A stretch of DNA of 64,000 bases from Glandiceps talaboti (Eukaryota > Hemichordata > Enteropneusta > Spengelidae): the NCBI RefSeq assembly GCF_964340395.1, contig NC_135560.1, forward strand, positions 3,213,998-3,277,997, written 5' to 3'. Each line of letters starts with the position of its first letter. Position 1 is the first letter of the stretch. Shown here one piece after another: positions 1 to 11,844 of the stretch. Position numbers and translations under genes: made by a program. The notes below the pieces were generated by a model. That model was not told the DNA's origin, searched no databases, and was given only the letters and a program-made list of their open reading frames with translations.

Positions 1-70
1 AAACTTGTTTTAAAATTGTTGTACTCCTTTCCAACTCATCGCCATTGTTTCAACTGTGCTCCTAATTTCA

Positions 71-227
71 TTTAGCGGACACTTTTTTAGTTAATCGTAC
101 ACTTTTTTTAGTTAATTGTACACTATTTTTAGTTAATCGTACACTTTAAGTTAATTGAACACTTTTTTTTTAGTTAATCATACATTTCTTTTAGTTAATT
201 GGACACTATGTTTATTTAATCAGACAC
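71..227. repeat. Short AT-rich tandem repeat, about 22 bp unit
   Basis: About seven imperfect copies of a unit built on 'acactttttttagttaat' followed by cgt, tgt or tga. Copies differ in T-run length and in one or two bases. No coding frame is associated with it. Confidence 0.8.
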
Positions 228-799
228 AAAGGAAGTATCCGCATACCGTTAATCCATGAATGTAACTGGCTATGGCCCACTCCCTACCTTGTCACTGTTC
301 AAATGCAATCAACATGTGCTACCGCACCTAATTTTGCACCTGTCTCTCAGTAAAGTGTTTGTAAAAAATCGACTTTACCTAAATGGGTCTCAAACACAGT
401 ACCTCTAGTTATGTACCTATTCATCTATCCAAAGGTACGTTCTCTAACTACTTCACTACAAAGTGAGATAGATATCATCTCCAGATATCATTTGTTCATT
501 GACTTGACAATGCGTATGTTTACAGGGTTAATAAGAACTGTGGATGAGGAAAATGGAAATACTGCTTGATTTGGGACTGTCGTTTTGATACAGAACGAAT
601 CCTTCTGGGTTCATGGATTTCACGCTAAACGTTTGGGGGAAATTCAGATTATTTAGCCGAGAAATGCTGGATGGGATTTCTATAGCGAATTTTGTAATTA
701 ACATAACAATGGTGAGAGGTTACATAACAGAGCTCAGATACCTAGGTTGACTTTCTGGTGAAAAACCTAAAAACTCGTCAAACTCTAAGTATAACGTCG
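228..799. other. Non-coding stretch, nothing recognised
   Basis: AT-rich sequence with no open frame of note, no tandem structure and no convincing splice-bounded exon. I see nothing here that I can name. Confidence 0.5.
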
Positions 800-959
800 T
801 TATAGTACACGTCCTCGGACATTAACAGTTTTTATTCAAACAGTTTTGGTTAACCCATCAGTTACTTAGTCCTCAGCTGTGCCTCGGACAAAATAACAGA
901 CAGGTTAACCAAAACTGTCCAAATAAAAACAGTACATGTTCTCTGATGTGTACTATAAC
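800..959. mobile_element. Foldback (MITE-like) element
   Basis: The arm at about 800-854 (starting gttatagtacac, ending gttttggttaacc) is repeated inverted at about 903-959 (ggttaaccaaaac to gtactataac). The arms are about 55 bp with a few mismatches and small indels, and the loop is about 48 bp. No coding capacity. This is the layout of a non-autonomous foldback element. I could not define a target duplication. Confidence 0.7.
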
Positions 960-1290
960 TATCAGTTATCCACTCAAATTCCTCCACTCAGGATCGAAAC
1001 AGGTCGTTTTAGAGGTGAGGTGTTTCAAGCTCGCCGCTGTGTGTTTTGTAATACAGATTAAAATTGAGGACGAATCCCACTTTTTATTTCACTGTTGATT
1101 CTACTAGGTATTCAATTTTATAGTGACTAATAAGCCCGATGGGCTAGGTGATGTATTAACTCTCTGATATTGTTATTGGCAATTTTTAAATGTATATCAC
1201 ATGTCAACATCTCTTACTATCAGTGATATGCAAATGAGGGCTTGGGTAGTGACACTGGAACTTGGTGAGATGTTTCTAGAAGTGTTATTT

Positions 1291-1865
1291 TGCAGATGTT
1301 GTTCAAATTTTTTATAATTGGCACTGGCAACCATGACCATGCCAATGGCAACTTCTAAATGGGAGTACACTTTGGTCAAATAATGATATTCTGTGGGCAA
1401 TTGAATACAAATTCATTAAAAATATTCAAATACCATGGCAACCATGACCACGTCCACAGCAACATCCAAACAGAGCTGTATTTCACAAAGATAGACAAGT
1501 GAACAAACATTCAAAAAGTGTATGCAAATATGCCTTAGCAACAACAAAATGGGAGTACATTTTGGCCAATAGCAACAGCTAAATGGTACCATATCTCATA
1601 AAGATAACATCGCAAATTCTTACACCAATGAATACACATTTCAAACATTGATAAAAATAGACAAGTGAACAAAGATTAATAATGTGTTTGCAAATATACC
1701 TAGCAACAATGACCACACCCATAGCAAAAACATTGGAGTACATTTTGGTCAAATAACAATATCATCTTGTAGGCTATTCAGTAAACATAAAAAAATTCAT
1801 GCAAATATCCCTATCGACCTTGACCCACCAATAGAAAATGATGTGATGCCAATAAATTGACGATC
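1291..1865. repeat. Dispersed/tandem ~190-bp module, three copies
   Basis: The anchor 'ggagtaca(t/c)tttggtcaaat' recurs near 1362, 1552 and 1735. Around it recur 'cataaagataacatcgcaaattcttacaccaatga' (described in pieces), 'atagacaagtgaacaaa' and 'tagcaaccatgaccac'. The same module resumes at 2907-3177 and again at 5701-5835. The LINE at 1880-2906 therefore interrupts an older array. Confidence 0.75.
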
Positions 1866-1879
1866 AATTCAAATAAGAC

Positions 1880-2906
1880 AAAATATACAATCTTAAGTAT
1901 TGATTGGTTCCCTTGAATTTAAGGGGGTCTCACTAGATGAAGTTAAAAGTTCACCTTTTGTTGGGGTCAACATTGACAATACGCTGTCTTGGAAGCAGCA
2001 TATAGCTGAGGTGAAAAAGAAAATTAGTAGAATGACATGTAGAATGAATGTGTGTTTTATAAGTTATGTCACACGGTTCCAGAATATGTACTTGTACTAT
2101 TGTATAATGCTTTTGTTCTGCCCCATATCACCTACGGTCTCGAAGTGTGGGGTAACACGTGTCCGACATACCTGAATGAAATATTTTTAATTCAAAAAAG
2201 AATAGTGCGCACCATAACAGATAGTCATTGATGTGCTCACTCGGGGCCATTATTTAAAAGGTTGAATATTCTTGACATTTTCAAACAGCACAAAATACAG
2301 CTTGTCGTTATCATTCATGACGTTTTGCAACTCAGATTACCGGATACCTTTCAGGATTTTTTCACTCCCATTAAACACTCCTTCACAACACAACAGAGCG
2401 CCAGAAACGACCTTACCATCCCAAAAGCAAACCATAGGACTGGTCAGTTCACTGTCAAGTATTCAGGTGCTAAACTATGGAATTGTGTCCCTTACAACAT
2501 TCGCAACATAAATAGCAGAAGTAATTTTCAAACAGAGTTCCAAAACTATCTCCAATCATTGTAAACTAGTTATACTTCATATTCATAGAGAATGATTACC
2601 GTTTGTCTGTATATTTAAGTAGGTCATTTGTTGTTTCTTTATATTTGTTTGTTTGGTTGTTGTTGTTTTTTTGTCCACCTATATTTATACAATGTATGAT
2701 TGTTTTCTATTCTGTGAATATTGCAATATACTCAATTTGACCAGCAGCCCCAGTAATTAGTAATTCCTAATCCCTAAGATTGTAAAAGGGGACGGACTCG
2801 ACTAGTTGCAAAGACAACTATTTTTCGTCTCCCTTTCCCAAGTTGAATACTTCATATATTGTAGAATTGTTATATATTTCTGGGAATAAAGATTATTATT
2901 ATTATT
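1880..2906 (+). mobile_element. 5'-truncated non-LTR retrotransposon (CR1/Jockey-like), 3' end
   Basis: The translated sequence matches the C-terminal part of LINE reverse transcriptases. It contains a 'GVNIDNTLSWKQHI' segment (the conserved stretch after the polymerase core), then 'LNILDIFKQHK', then 'YSGAKLWNCVP' close to the terminal stop at 2562-2564. The 3' UTR ends in aataaag followed by a short (att)n tail, as many LINE families do. The coding part is broken by a frameshift near 2100 and an in-frame TGA at 2229-2231. It is a dead copy inserted into the ~190-bp module array. Confidence 0.8.
1900..2564 (+). pseudogene. LINE reverse transcriptase C-terminal remnant
   Basis: Two blocks in different frames (1900-2107 and about 2108-2564) together cover the region downstream of the RT catalytic core. 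The catalytic motifs are absent because of 5' truncation. The second block contains an in-frame TGA at 2229-2231 before 'CAHSGPLFKRLN'. Family identity is recognised from the conserved tail ('SGAKLWNCVPYNIR'). It cannot encode a working enzyme. Confidence 0.75.
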
Positions 2907-3177
2907 AATAACAACAGCTAAATGGTAGCATATTTCATAAAGATAACATCGCAAATTCTTACACCAATGAACAAACATTTGAAATATTAATGAAAATAGA
3001 CAAGTTAACAAACGTTCAAATAGTGTATGCAAGTATGCCTAGCAACCATGACCACGCCCTTAGAAACAATAAAATGGGAGTACATTTGGTCAAATAATGA
3101 TATCATCTTGTAAGTAATTGAGTAAACATTCAAAAATAAATGCAAATATGACCCCACCCATAGCAATAGCTAAATGC
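2907..3177. repeat. Continuation of the ~190-bp module
   Basis: After the LINE tail, the text 'acaacagctaaatggtagcat' resumes the module seen at 1291-1865 and is followed by the 'gggagtaca' anchor at about 3077. The LINE evidently inserted between module copies. Confidence 0.75.
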
Positions 3178-3480
3178 AGGGCTTAAAACTCGGGTAGTCT
3201 CACATCCACAGACTACCAATGTGCATCTCTGGGCTACCAAATTATGGTGGTAGCCAAATTGGGCAACAAAGTTTTTAATGAAACTATGACAACTTGACTA
3301 TAGGACCTGTGAGAGGTCACACTTAACATCTTATTTGATGCCATACTTGACGAAGGGAACCGAGATGAACATTTTTGGATGTATGGGTCACTATAGGGAC
3401 ACATGCATATGGGCTACCAACCATTGCTCTTGGGCTACCAATCTCAGATGATGGTAGCCCACCTGGGCTACCAAGAAACA
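3178..3480. repeat. Dispersed repeat rich in 'gggctaccaa'
   Basis: The segment has four or five short repeats of 'gggctaccaa' or its complement 'ggtagcc'. A diverged second copy lies at about 6995-7085, with the shared order 'tagtc(t/c)cacatc', 'actaccaatgt', 'aatggtagcc', 'aaagtt'. It is an ordinary dispersed repeat family with no coding capacity. Confidence 0.6.
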
Positions 3481-3699
3481 AATCATTGACAATGACATAG
3501 TCCCAGCTCTGATTGGATTTAATGAACAGGCAGTTTATGTTGTCATTTTCTTGATATCACTACTCTGATCAAGCATCAACACTTGTGAACCTAAATCAAA
3601 CAGACTTAGATATGTTGGTTCTGCTCGTTGGACATCGAACATGCCTACTCTTCAAGATGACATGATGGAATAAACCATTCAACAATAAAGGATAGGTCA

Positions 3700-4317
3700 A
3701 CTACGGGGGTGGGGGGGGGGGGGTGTGGGGACCTGGTCAAGCATGGCTGAGTTATGGCTTTGGACATGAAAACTGTGCCAACAAAATTGCTGCCAGGAAG
3801 CCATATCAGATCGTATCACGACGAAAATGGATATGCACATATATGTCCTAGAACACTGTCCTAATACCAACTTTGAATGAGATCGGTTAAAGAATTTCTG
3901 AGTTATGGCTTTGGACATGGAAAATTCACAAACAAAATGGCTGCCAGACAGCCATATTGGATCATATCACGACGAAAATGGAGATGCACATATGTCATAG
4001 AACAATGTCCTGATACTAACTTTGAATGAGATCTGTTAAAGCATGTCTAAGTTATGGCTTTGGACATGAAAACTGTGCCAACAAAATTGCTGCCAGGAAG
4101 CCATATCGGATCGTATCACGACGAAAATGGATATGCACATATGTCATAGAACACTGTCCTAGTACCAACTTTGAATGAGATCTGTTAAAGCATGTGTGAG
4201 TTATGGCTTTGGACATGGAAAATTTGCCCAACAAAATGGCTGCCAGGCAGCCATATTGGATCGTATCACAATAACAATGAACAGGCACATGTATGTCATA
4301 GAACACTGTGCTAATAG
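3700..4317. repeat. ~150-bp tandem repeat, first block, preceded by a G run
   Basis: The phrase 'gagttatggctttggacatg' recurs near 3749, 3899, 4049 and 4198, giving a period of about 150 bp. Each copy also carries 'ggctgccaggcagccat', which is itself a small palindrome, and 'tcatagaacactgtcct'. The series continues at 5200-5560, so the sequence from 4318 to 5199 is an insertion. A poly-G run lies at about 3705-3724. Confidence 0.8.
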
Positions 4318-4424
4318 GTAACAGGACAATTGTCCCCCGGACAACTGCCCCCCGGACAACTGCCCCCGAAGGACAATTGCCCCCCGGACAACTGCCCCTG
4401 AAGAACAACTGCCCCCCAGACTAC
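4318..4424. repeat. GGACAACTGCCCCC tandem repeat
   Basis: About six imperfect copies of a 15-18 bp unit 'ggacaa(c/t)tgccccc', with a cgaa or cgg spacer. It sits at the left edge of the foldback insertion that follows and may belong to it. Confidence 0.7.
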
Positions 4425-5196
4425 TGCCCCCGAACGAAAAAAAAACTAGTATTACAGATGTACGGGTTTGTCATTCATTAAAAAGTCACCGTCGACAACT
4501 TACCGCCGCAATTTGCATACATTATACTCACTAAACACAAACACGAAGTCATTTTTTTACTGGAAAAGATTTATTTATTATCAGTTTAATACAAAATATA
4601 CGTAATCTCTTCTCAGTCGTGACTAATTCCCGACTTGGACTTGAACGATCCCGTACGAGAGTATGAGAGTGTAAGTGCTAGAGTGCAACGTTAGAACTAT
4701 CCATACTTATACCGTTCAACTCTACGACTCACAACACCTGTATATGATATTGATTGTTGTCCAACTGATGTCTTCACTGGCGGAATACACAAATTGCCCT
4801 GAGCCTTCTGTCGTGTATTGTATTCATAATTAAACAGCGAGCAATAATCGGTTATAGAGTGTGGTAAATTATTGTGTATTAAATCGTAAACAAAAACACC
4901 TACTAAATACTTGTGTAACTTAAACACGTCGAGAATTGTTAACTGGTTGAAAAGAGGAGAAGAATGTTCCAGAAAATTATGTGAATTACGGCCGTAAGTT
5001 AAATCATCATGCCGACATTTATGAATGACGTAACAGTTATCACAGATAACAATAGAGTAAAACATGTGAGTGAGTAGTAGTGAGTATAATGTACACAAAT
5101 TGCGGCGGTAAGTTGCAGACGGTGACTTTTTAATGATTGACAAACCCGTACATCTGTAATACTACTATTATTACTAGGTTTTTTTTCGTTCGGTGG
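4425..5196 (-). mobile_element. Foldback element enclosing a LINE 3' fragment
   Basis: The left arm (about 4425-4535: actactgcccccgaacg, then tattacagatgtacggg, then aaaaagtcaccgtc) is repeated inverted at about 5080-5196. Between the arms lies a LINE reverse-transcriptase tail in minus orientation (about 5050-4697). The whole interrupts the ~150-bp tandem family. The arms exceed 100 bp with a few indels. Confidence 0.7.
4697..5050 (-). pseudogene. LINE reverse transcriptase C-terminal fragment
   Basis: The minus-strand frame contains 'SSPLFNQLTILDVFKLHK', 'NLPHSITDYCSLF', 'YNTRQ' and 'ISYTG'. This is the order found at the C-terminus of CR1/L2-like LINE ORF2 proteins. Polymerase motifs are missing, and the usual 'G(P/A)K(I/L)WN' ending is replaced by unrelated residues just before the stop. 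It is carried inside the foldback element and is not a gene. Confidence 0.7.
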
Positions 5197-5199
5197 CAG

Positions 5200-5700
5200 T
5201 AGTAGCAGTATCATGACAACAATGAATAAGCACATGTATGTCATAGAAGACTGTCCTAATACAAACTTAGAATAAGATCTGTGCAAGCACGTCTTGAGTT
5301 ATGGATTTGGACATGGAAAAATCACAAACAATATGGCTGCCAGGCAGCCATATTGGATAGTATCATGATGAAAATAATTATGCACATGTATGTCATAGAA
5401 CACTGTCCTAATACCAATATTGAATGAGATCTATTCAAGCATGTCTGAGTTATGGCTTTGGACATGGAAAATTTGCAAACAAAATAGCTGTTAGGCAGCC
5501 ATATTGGATTGTAGCATGAAACAAATTAACATGCATATGTATGCCATTGTATGTTGCCCCTGTACCAAGTTTGAAAAAAAAACAGTCCAGGCATCTCGAA
5601 GAAACAGCTCTGGACGGACGGACGGATGGATGGACCCCAATCCATAAGTTCCCGTCCCGGACTGCGTCCAGCAGGGACTAAAAACACGAATTTTGAGCTC
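5200..5700. repeat. ~150-bp tandem repeat, second block and tail
   Basis: Two further copies of the 'gagttatggctttggacatg' unit (near 5294 and 5448). They are followed by a ggacggacggatgga run and 'cccgtcccggactgcgtccagc', which contains a short palindrome. No coding content. Confidence 0.7.
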
Positions 5701-5835
5701 TGAAATGATAGCATATTTCATAAAGATAACGTCGCAAATTGTTACACTAATGAATAAACATTCGAAACATTGATGAAAATATATGCCAAGCAACAAGACC
5801 ACACCCATAATACAAGACCACATCAATAATAAAAG
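5701..5835. repeat. Partial copy of the ~190-bp module
   Basis: It carries 'gatagcatatttcataaagataacgtcgcaaatt' (described in two pieces), the 'aacattcgaaacattgatgaaaata' stretch and 'caagaccacacccata', matching the module at 1291-1865 and 2907-3177. Confidence 0.65.
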
Positions 5836-6073
5836 TCAAATGAATTGCATAGATTACAACTATGTTGGATAGGCAACTCGATAGTCATTCAGGAAATGAA
5901 AACATATAACCTAACATGGCTCATGTATGAATAGATGTTTTAAAAAACAATACAGTTGTGCTTCAACACCATTGGCGCTATTTTCCTTGATCCAAATTTG
6001 AGAGAATTCAGTCTACTTATGTCCATGGTCAGACAATGTTAGTCCCACTGCTTTTTGTTTCAGTCTTTTTTCA

Positions 6074-6180
6074 TCATTTTTTTCCTTTTCTTATCTCATT
6101 CATCAGCTTGGTAGAGGTTGTTGGTAAATCATGCCCAAAGTCTGTGTTCGCATTCAAACATTCACGAACTTGTCCTCTTC
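6074..6180 (-). CDS. Terminal exon of an unrecognised multi-exon gene
   Basis: On the minus strand a good acceptor (attatttacag) at 6183-6181 opens an exon beginning at 6180. Entered in phase 1, it reads without interruption for 34 codons ('RGQVRECLNANTDFG', then 'LPTTSTKLMNEIRKGKK') to TGA at 6076-6074. That phase is the one left by the exon at 8206-8277. The composition (charged, with a lysine-rich end) looks like protein. I do not recognise a family. The order with 8206-8277, 9545-9595 and 9967-10017 is inferred from splice signals and phase, not from transcripts. Confidence 0.55.
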
Positions 6181-8205
6181 CTGTAAATAATAATGAGAAG
6201 AAACAATATCCTGTTTAAGTGTTATATATATATAGATATATATATATATGGACTTCTGCTCTTAACAGAAAAACTAAACAAAAAAAGAGTTATTGCAAAT
6301 GGTGGCTATGTACTTTTTAACCCAGTGCGAATAAGAAATTGATTGGGGATATTCCATTATTAATTAAACCTTGTGACACCGTGAGGTTGTCAATGGCAGG
6401 TCGCGCGATCCTGCCGATGACAAACCACAGATGCCAATGCTGTATGATCCATCACTCCTACGTGTTGGTTTACATGAACTGATAAAGACGTTATGGCAGG
6501 ATAATGTGGCAGGATCTACATCATTGTCTTTCATCAGATTTCTTTAAACAAACGAAGTATTTGATATAGTCGTCTGTGAGACGTATCATTATGCTGCCAG
6601 ACTCACATGTATGCAGTATTTGTGTATGCAAATTTGTTTGTATTTACTGTAAACATGATAAATATTTTACCCAACACCCATACTATCTGTCTATTAATTT
6701 TTACAGCTAATTTCCAATTGTAAATGTAATCCTTGTATTTATCAAAAAAATAAATTTCACATGCTTTTTTGACCAAAAATGTGTTTCATACCAATTTTCC
6801 CCAATTTCTTGGTAAAGGTACTGATCATACATTCATGTAAGTTAAAATTCAATATTTCATAATTATATACTTGTAGATGAGACCATATCCCACCTGTTTT
6901 GGTGTAAAATGATCACTATCAAAACATTGTGTACAATTGTGTGCAACCTAAAAAGTCCTAGGGGGGTCATTTGCATGGAATGTCTATGGCATCTTTAGGT
7001 AGTCCCACATCTAAAAACTACCAATGTTTGACTTTGAACCACTAAATAATGCAAATGGTAGCCCAATTTGGCTACAAAGTTATGAATTGAACAGTGACAC
7101 TGTGTGGCACATTAAAAAAATAATGTCCCCAGTTTGGTATTATTTTGTGTTGATGGTATGTACCAAAACAAACCATTGTAAACATACTGGCATATACATA
7201 ATGGCAGTAGATTCAAATCTTCATTCAACGCACATATCTTTCAACACTGACAGGACACACTATTGGACTTACTTCAACTAATCAGGTAACAAATTTAGAG
7301 CTCTACTATAGATCTGATGATTGATTTTTGTAGTGATCTCTGATGCAAAAAAAAAATTCTTTTTGTGTTAAAACTGTCCTTGTCTTTCTATATATAGTTT
7401 GAAAAAAATTGTAACTTTCCTGAGAAAACTAAGCAAATGCTGACTAAAAAAAATGATTTGCAAAAGATTAGAGTTATAAATTTGCAGAGAAAGAACACTG
7501 GGCTCTAACTTAGTTTACTGCATGACAGCAGGTTTTTTTGTTTTTGTTTTGTTTATTTATGTTATTTTTCCTGTTTTCTTGTTTATTTGCTGTTTGTTTC
7601 TAACATGGTTCATGGGCTCCCTGCGGTTCAACAAACATCTCCTTTGCATATGAAAAGTAATCTTGTTCTGACTGGTAATGTAGTTGGTTATCACGGTTTT
7701 TAATGCATACCACATCTTAATTGCACATATCCACTGTAGTGTAGCTAATAGAAGGGGTGGCTAAAATAATTCTAGGGTTTCATTTGGTGGGTCTTAACAT
7801 TTCAAGAGGAGCTACACAATTAGTTTAACAGTAAATTTGCGTTCATTTCCAAACTGTACAACTGGAAATTTATTGATATTTCAAGTGATAAAATTAAAAT
7901 GAGTGAATAAAATCAACTTGGATTTTTTTCCTATATCATGATTACTATTTTTTTTTAAAATTGACCTACCTGCCCAATATGTTGGGTTTAGTTGCCCGTT
8001 GAGCATTTTTGTTTTTGCCATAAAGGAATATATTTGCTTATCAAATACCTAGTTAACTTGCTAATGTTATGAACCCATATTTACTTAGTATGCAAATACA
8101 TACTAAATTAAATGTTAAAATCTGAGTAGTTTCGATTAATGTCAGCAGCAATGCATTACTCATTACCGGTAAACACAAAAAGAAAAGAAAAATAATTGTC
8201 CTTAC
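6181..8205 (-). other. Putative intron
   Basis: This separates two minus-strand exons of the same phase. It contains a short (TA)n run at about 6221-6250 and a diverged copy of the 'gggctaccaa' repeat at about 6995-7085. The remainder is AT-rich with nothing I can name. A splice-bounded segment at about 7274-7329 was considered and rejected because it carries an in-frame stop. Confidence 0.45.
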
Positions 8206-8277
8206 CAGCATTTGTCTTGAAAGTATGATATTTGGGCTGTCCATTATTGGTTTTATTAGAAGCACCAAGATCCCCAA
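8206..8277 (-). CDS. Internal 72-bp exon of an unrecognised gene
   Basis: It is bounded on the minus strand by acceptor tttattgcag and donor ctg|gtaagg, and is 72 bp, a symmetric phase 1-1 exon. It reads 'VGDLGASNKTNNGQPKYH' and 'TFKTNA' in the frame continued from 9545-9595. The Ser/Asn/Gly-rich, hydrophilic composition suggests a linker. No domain recognised. Exons 9967-10017, 9545-9595 and 8206-8277 are all multiples of three and share one phase, which would be unlikely by chance. Confidence 0.55.
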
Positions 8278-9544
8278 CTGCAATAAAGGTAAAGTAATTA
8301 TAATTGCATTATTGACTAGAATTTCACATGTATTCTGCAGGTGGTAATTTCAAAACTTCCCCAAAGTATTATAGCTAAGGTACATATTTCTACTACCACT
8401 TATTAAAATCAAGAAGTCATTGGGCCAATTGTTTTGATAGTTGGTGAGGACATCACTTATGGTTTCTAGTTGATCACATTACATGTATGGGATATGGGTT
8501 AAAAAATAAGATTTTTGTTACAAAAAGATCAACTGATCTTGCTTACACTTGCTGTTGATATTTCTAGTGAATGTGAAAAACCAAAATATATTAGGTCTTG
8601 AAATATGCTTTTGGGGTTAGAAGTCTCAAATAAAAATTACCTGGGCATATTAAGCTGAAATATTTTGAAGGTATGTTCATGTGGTTTGGATATGAAGAAA
8701 AATGGTGATACACTGGCCTATCTGGTATAAAAATTAGCATAATACATTTTTCTAAAAATCAAAACTCAAAAACTACTAGACCGATTAAACTAAAATTCAG
8801 TGAGGGTATGTTTTAGGAATGTGAACGTTGTGATGAGTGATATTCACATTCTGTCTAAAATTTGCATTTCTGTCTAAAGTCTGAAATGTAAACTGTGGTG
8901 GGTTTGTTCTCTTGGGTGTGGATATGAAGACTTATCATATGTCTATGTCAATATCTCCCCATTACATGATATGGGAAATTAAAAGTCATTACATTCACAT
9001 TATATGTCACCGGGAAGTGTCTCCTTAGTGAATAAGATATGGCGCTACCAAATGTAAAGAAACAAAATGGGGATCAATGTGCACAATTGATGTCACTATA
9101 AATTATTGCAAAAAATAAGATATGTTCCAGAACTGCTGTAGTAGTATAGAATGGATAATACAGACATGTATGAGCAAAATTTTTCCATGTTCCCTTAAAT
9201 GTGGAAATTATTGTAAAATTGTGAATTTAAGGATAAGCTTTAAATTTTCAGAAATATTGCAACATATCAGTAAATTCAATTGTGCATTGAGGTAATTTGT
9301 CATATTGTGTATAAACTATAACCCAAACACTGAGTATGCAATACAAATATATGGAGTTATACAATGGATAAGATGGTGGTTAGCACTAGATTTCACATGC
9401 TGAAGTCATTTGGTAAAATAAGATAGGCGGTTATTGATAAATCTATGTAGACAATAAGTGTCATCTGTGTGTGAGAAGGATGCAGGTAAACTGGACTTAA
9501 GTATGTAGTGGTGATGTTATCAAAGCTGAAGTACCTGTACTTAC
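8278..9544 (-). other. Putative intron
   Basis: AT-rich DNA between two phase-1 exons. A segment at about 8755-8840 ('actcaaaaactactagaccgatt') resembles the degenerate family found again near 10150 and 57240-57410. Otherwise nothing recognised. Confidence 0.45.
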
Positions 9545-9595
9545 CATCAACTTTGCCTATTGAATCACACATAGTTTGAGCTGAGACTCTGGTGG
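9545..9595 (-). CDS. Internal 51-bp exon of an unrecognised gene
   Basis: The acceptor aatttcgtttcag and the strong donor gatg|gtaagtac on the minus strand bound a 51-bp, phase 1-1 exon. In the frame set by its neighbours it reads 'ATRVSAQTMCDSIGKVD' with no stop. The donor matches the metazoan consensus well. The function is unknown. Confidence 0.55.
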
Positions 9596-9966
9596 CTGAA
9601 ACGAAATTCAATGTAAATTATTCTATTGGTCATAATAACACAAACAAATGTACATCATATACATACACTCCAGTACATATGTGCAACATTCAACATATAT
9701 ATACAAACAACAGAATTGTTACAACCAAGCAATGCATCAATATGGATAGTATAGAGCCTGGCTTTCATGATCAAGTTAAACTAAGTTACAGGTAAGTTAT
9801 TCCTTAGTGTTCACATCTGTGTTATTGTGTGATTCCATGAATCAAGAATATATTAGTCTTGTATATACAAGAATAACGGTCAAATCTTACATACAGTAAG
9901 ATATGTGATGATTATATATGCAAAGTAAAATAACAGAAATCCAGAGTCATGTATATATGTTCCTAC
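9596..9966 (-). other. Putative short intron
   Basis: AT-rich, 371 bp, between exons 9967-10017 and 9545-9595. Nothing else recognised. Confidence 0.45.
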
Positions 9967-10017
9967 CTGGTACTGCTGAGGAATTGTGGTCTGGATCACT
10001 TTGGAAGGAGCTCCCTC
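9967..10017 (-). CDS. Internal 51-bp exon of an unrecognised gene
   Basis: The acceptor catttcatttcag and donor ccag|gtaggaac on the minus strand bound a 51-bp exon. In phase 1 it reads 'GSSFQSDPDHNSSAVP', a Ser/Asp-rich linker-like stretch, and joins in frame to 9545-9595. The next exon upstream would lie beyond the minisatellite at 10.6-13.9 kb. The SET-domain exon at 14118-14314 is on the same strand and is the nearest candidate, but its donor phase (0) does not fit directly, so a missing exon or a separate gene must be allowed. Confidence 0.5.
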
Positions 10018-10219
10018 CTGAAATGAAATGATACATAGAAAATGTTTGGTTTAGAATGTTTTGAGATGTCATTCATGGTTGTTTATTCATAAAGTGTGCA
10101 CTTTTCACATTTTATGACCCAAATTTCAAACCTGTGGTGTAATGTTTATTTGAGCAACATTCTCACGAGACATCATAAGTAACATCTCTACCAAATATTA
10201 AAGCAATCTGTGTAAGTTG

Positions 10220-10276
<57 letters not shown>

Positions 10277-10364
10277 TTCCATGATACTGTAAAACACATT
10301 GAACCTGTCAAAAAAAGGAAAATTGTCCTCACCCAATATCATTGACATTTCTCAATTGAAATTG

Positions 10365-10439
<75 letters not shown>

Positions 10440-10596
10440 CACACACACACACACACACACACAGATGTTTCTATGATACATACCGGTATAACACTGAACT
10501 GAAGTTCATCATATTTATTCAGAATGTAATGAAATGTTATACTCATGGCACAGATCAACAGGTTACACACATGGCACAATCAAAAGAGGTAAAATA
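10018..10596. repeat. Two (CA)n microsatellites in putative intron
   Basis: (CA)n runs occupy about 10221-10273 and 10368-10462. The sequence just before the first run ('accaaatattaaagcaatctgt') resembles that before the microsatellite at 57.4 kb. This suggests a dispersed element that ends in a simple repeat. Confidence 0.85.
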
Positions 10597-11844
10597 TCCT
10601 TCCCCTATGTACCTAGTGACAATATACACATTAAAATTTCTCCCTATGGTCACTTTCACCATAAGGGGAAATATACATACACATGTACCGAGTGAAAATA
10701 TACACATTAATATTTCTCCCTATGGTCACTTTCACCATAAGGGGAAATATACATACACATGTACCTAGTGAAAATATACACATTAATATTTCTCCCTATG
10801 GTCACTTTCACCATAAGGGGAAATATACATACACATGTACCTAGTGAAAATATACACATTAATATTTCTCCCTATGGTCATTTAAACCATAAGGGGAAAT
10901 ATACATATACATGTACCTAGCGACAATATACACATTAAAATTTCTCCCTATGGTCACTTTCACTATAAGGGGAAATATACATATACATGTACCTAGTGAA
11001 AATATACACATTAAAATTTCTCCCTATGGTCATTTTAACCAAAAGGGGAAATATACATATACATGTACCTAGTGACAATATACACATTAATATTTCTCCC
11101 TATGGTCATTTTAACCAAAAGGGGAAATATACATATACATGTACCTAGTGAAAATATACACATTAATATTTCTCCCTATGGGCACATGTACTATAAGGGG
11201 AAATATACATGTACATGTACCTAGTGACAATATACACATTAAAATTTCTCCCTATGGTCACTTGTACTATAAGGGGAAATATACATGTACCTAGTGACAA
11301 TATACACATTTTAATATTTCTCCCTATGGTCATTTTAACCAAAAGGGGAAATATACATATACATGTACCTAGTGAAAATATACACATTAATATTTCTCCC
11401 TATGGTCATTTAAACCATAAGGGGAAATATACATATACATGTACCTAGTGACAATATACACATTAAAATTTCTCCCTATGGTCACTTTCACTATAAGGGG
11501 AAATATACATATACATGTACCTAGTGAAAATATACACATTAATATTTCTCCCTATGGTCATCTAAACCATAAGGGGAAATATACATATACATGTACCTAG
11601 TGAAAATATACACATTAATAGTTCTCCCTATGGTCATTTAAACCATAAGGGGAAATATACATATACATGTACCTAGTGAAAATATACACATTAATATTTC
11701 TCCCGATGGTCATTTAAACCATAAGGGGAAATATACATATACATGTACCTAGTGAAAATATACACATTAATATTTCTCCCTATGGTCACTTTCACTATAA
11801 GGGGAAATATACATATACATGTACCTAGTGAAAATATACACATT

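Noticed and set aside
7274-7329. Possible extra minus-strand exon with acceptor tttttgcatcag and donor gtaagt
   Set aside because: In the phase required by the neighbouring exons it contains an in-frame TAG close to its end. The direct joining of 8206-8277 to 6074-6180 is cleaner.
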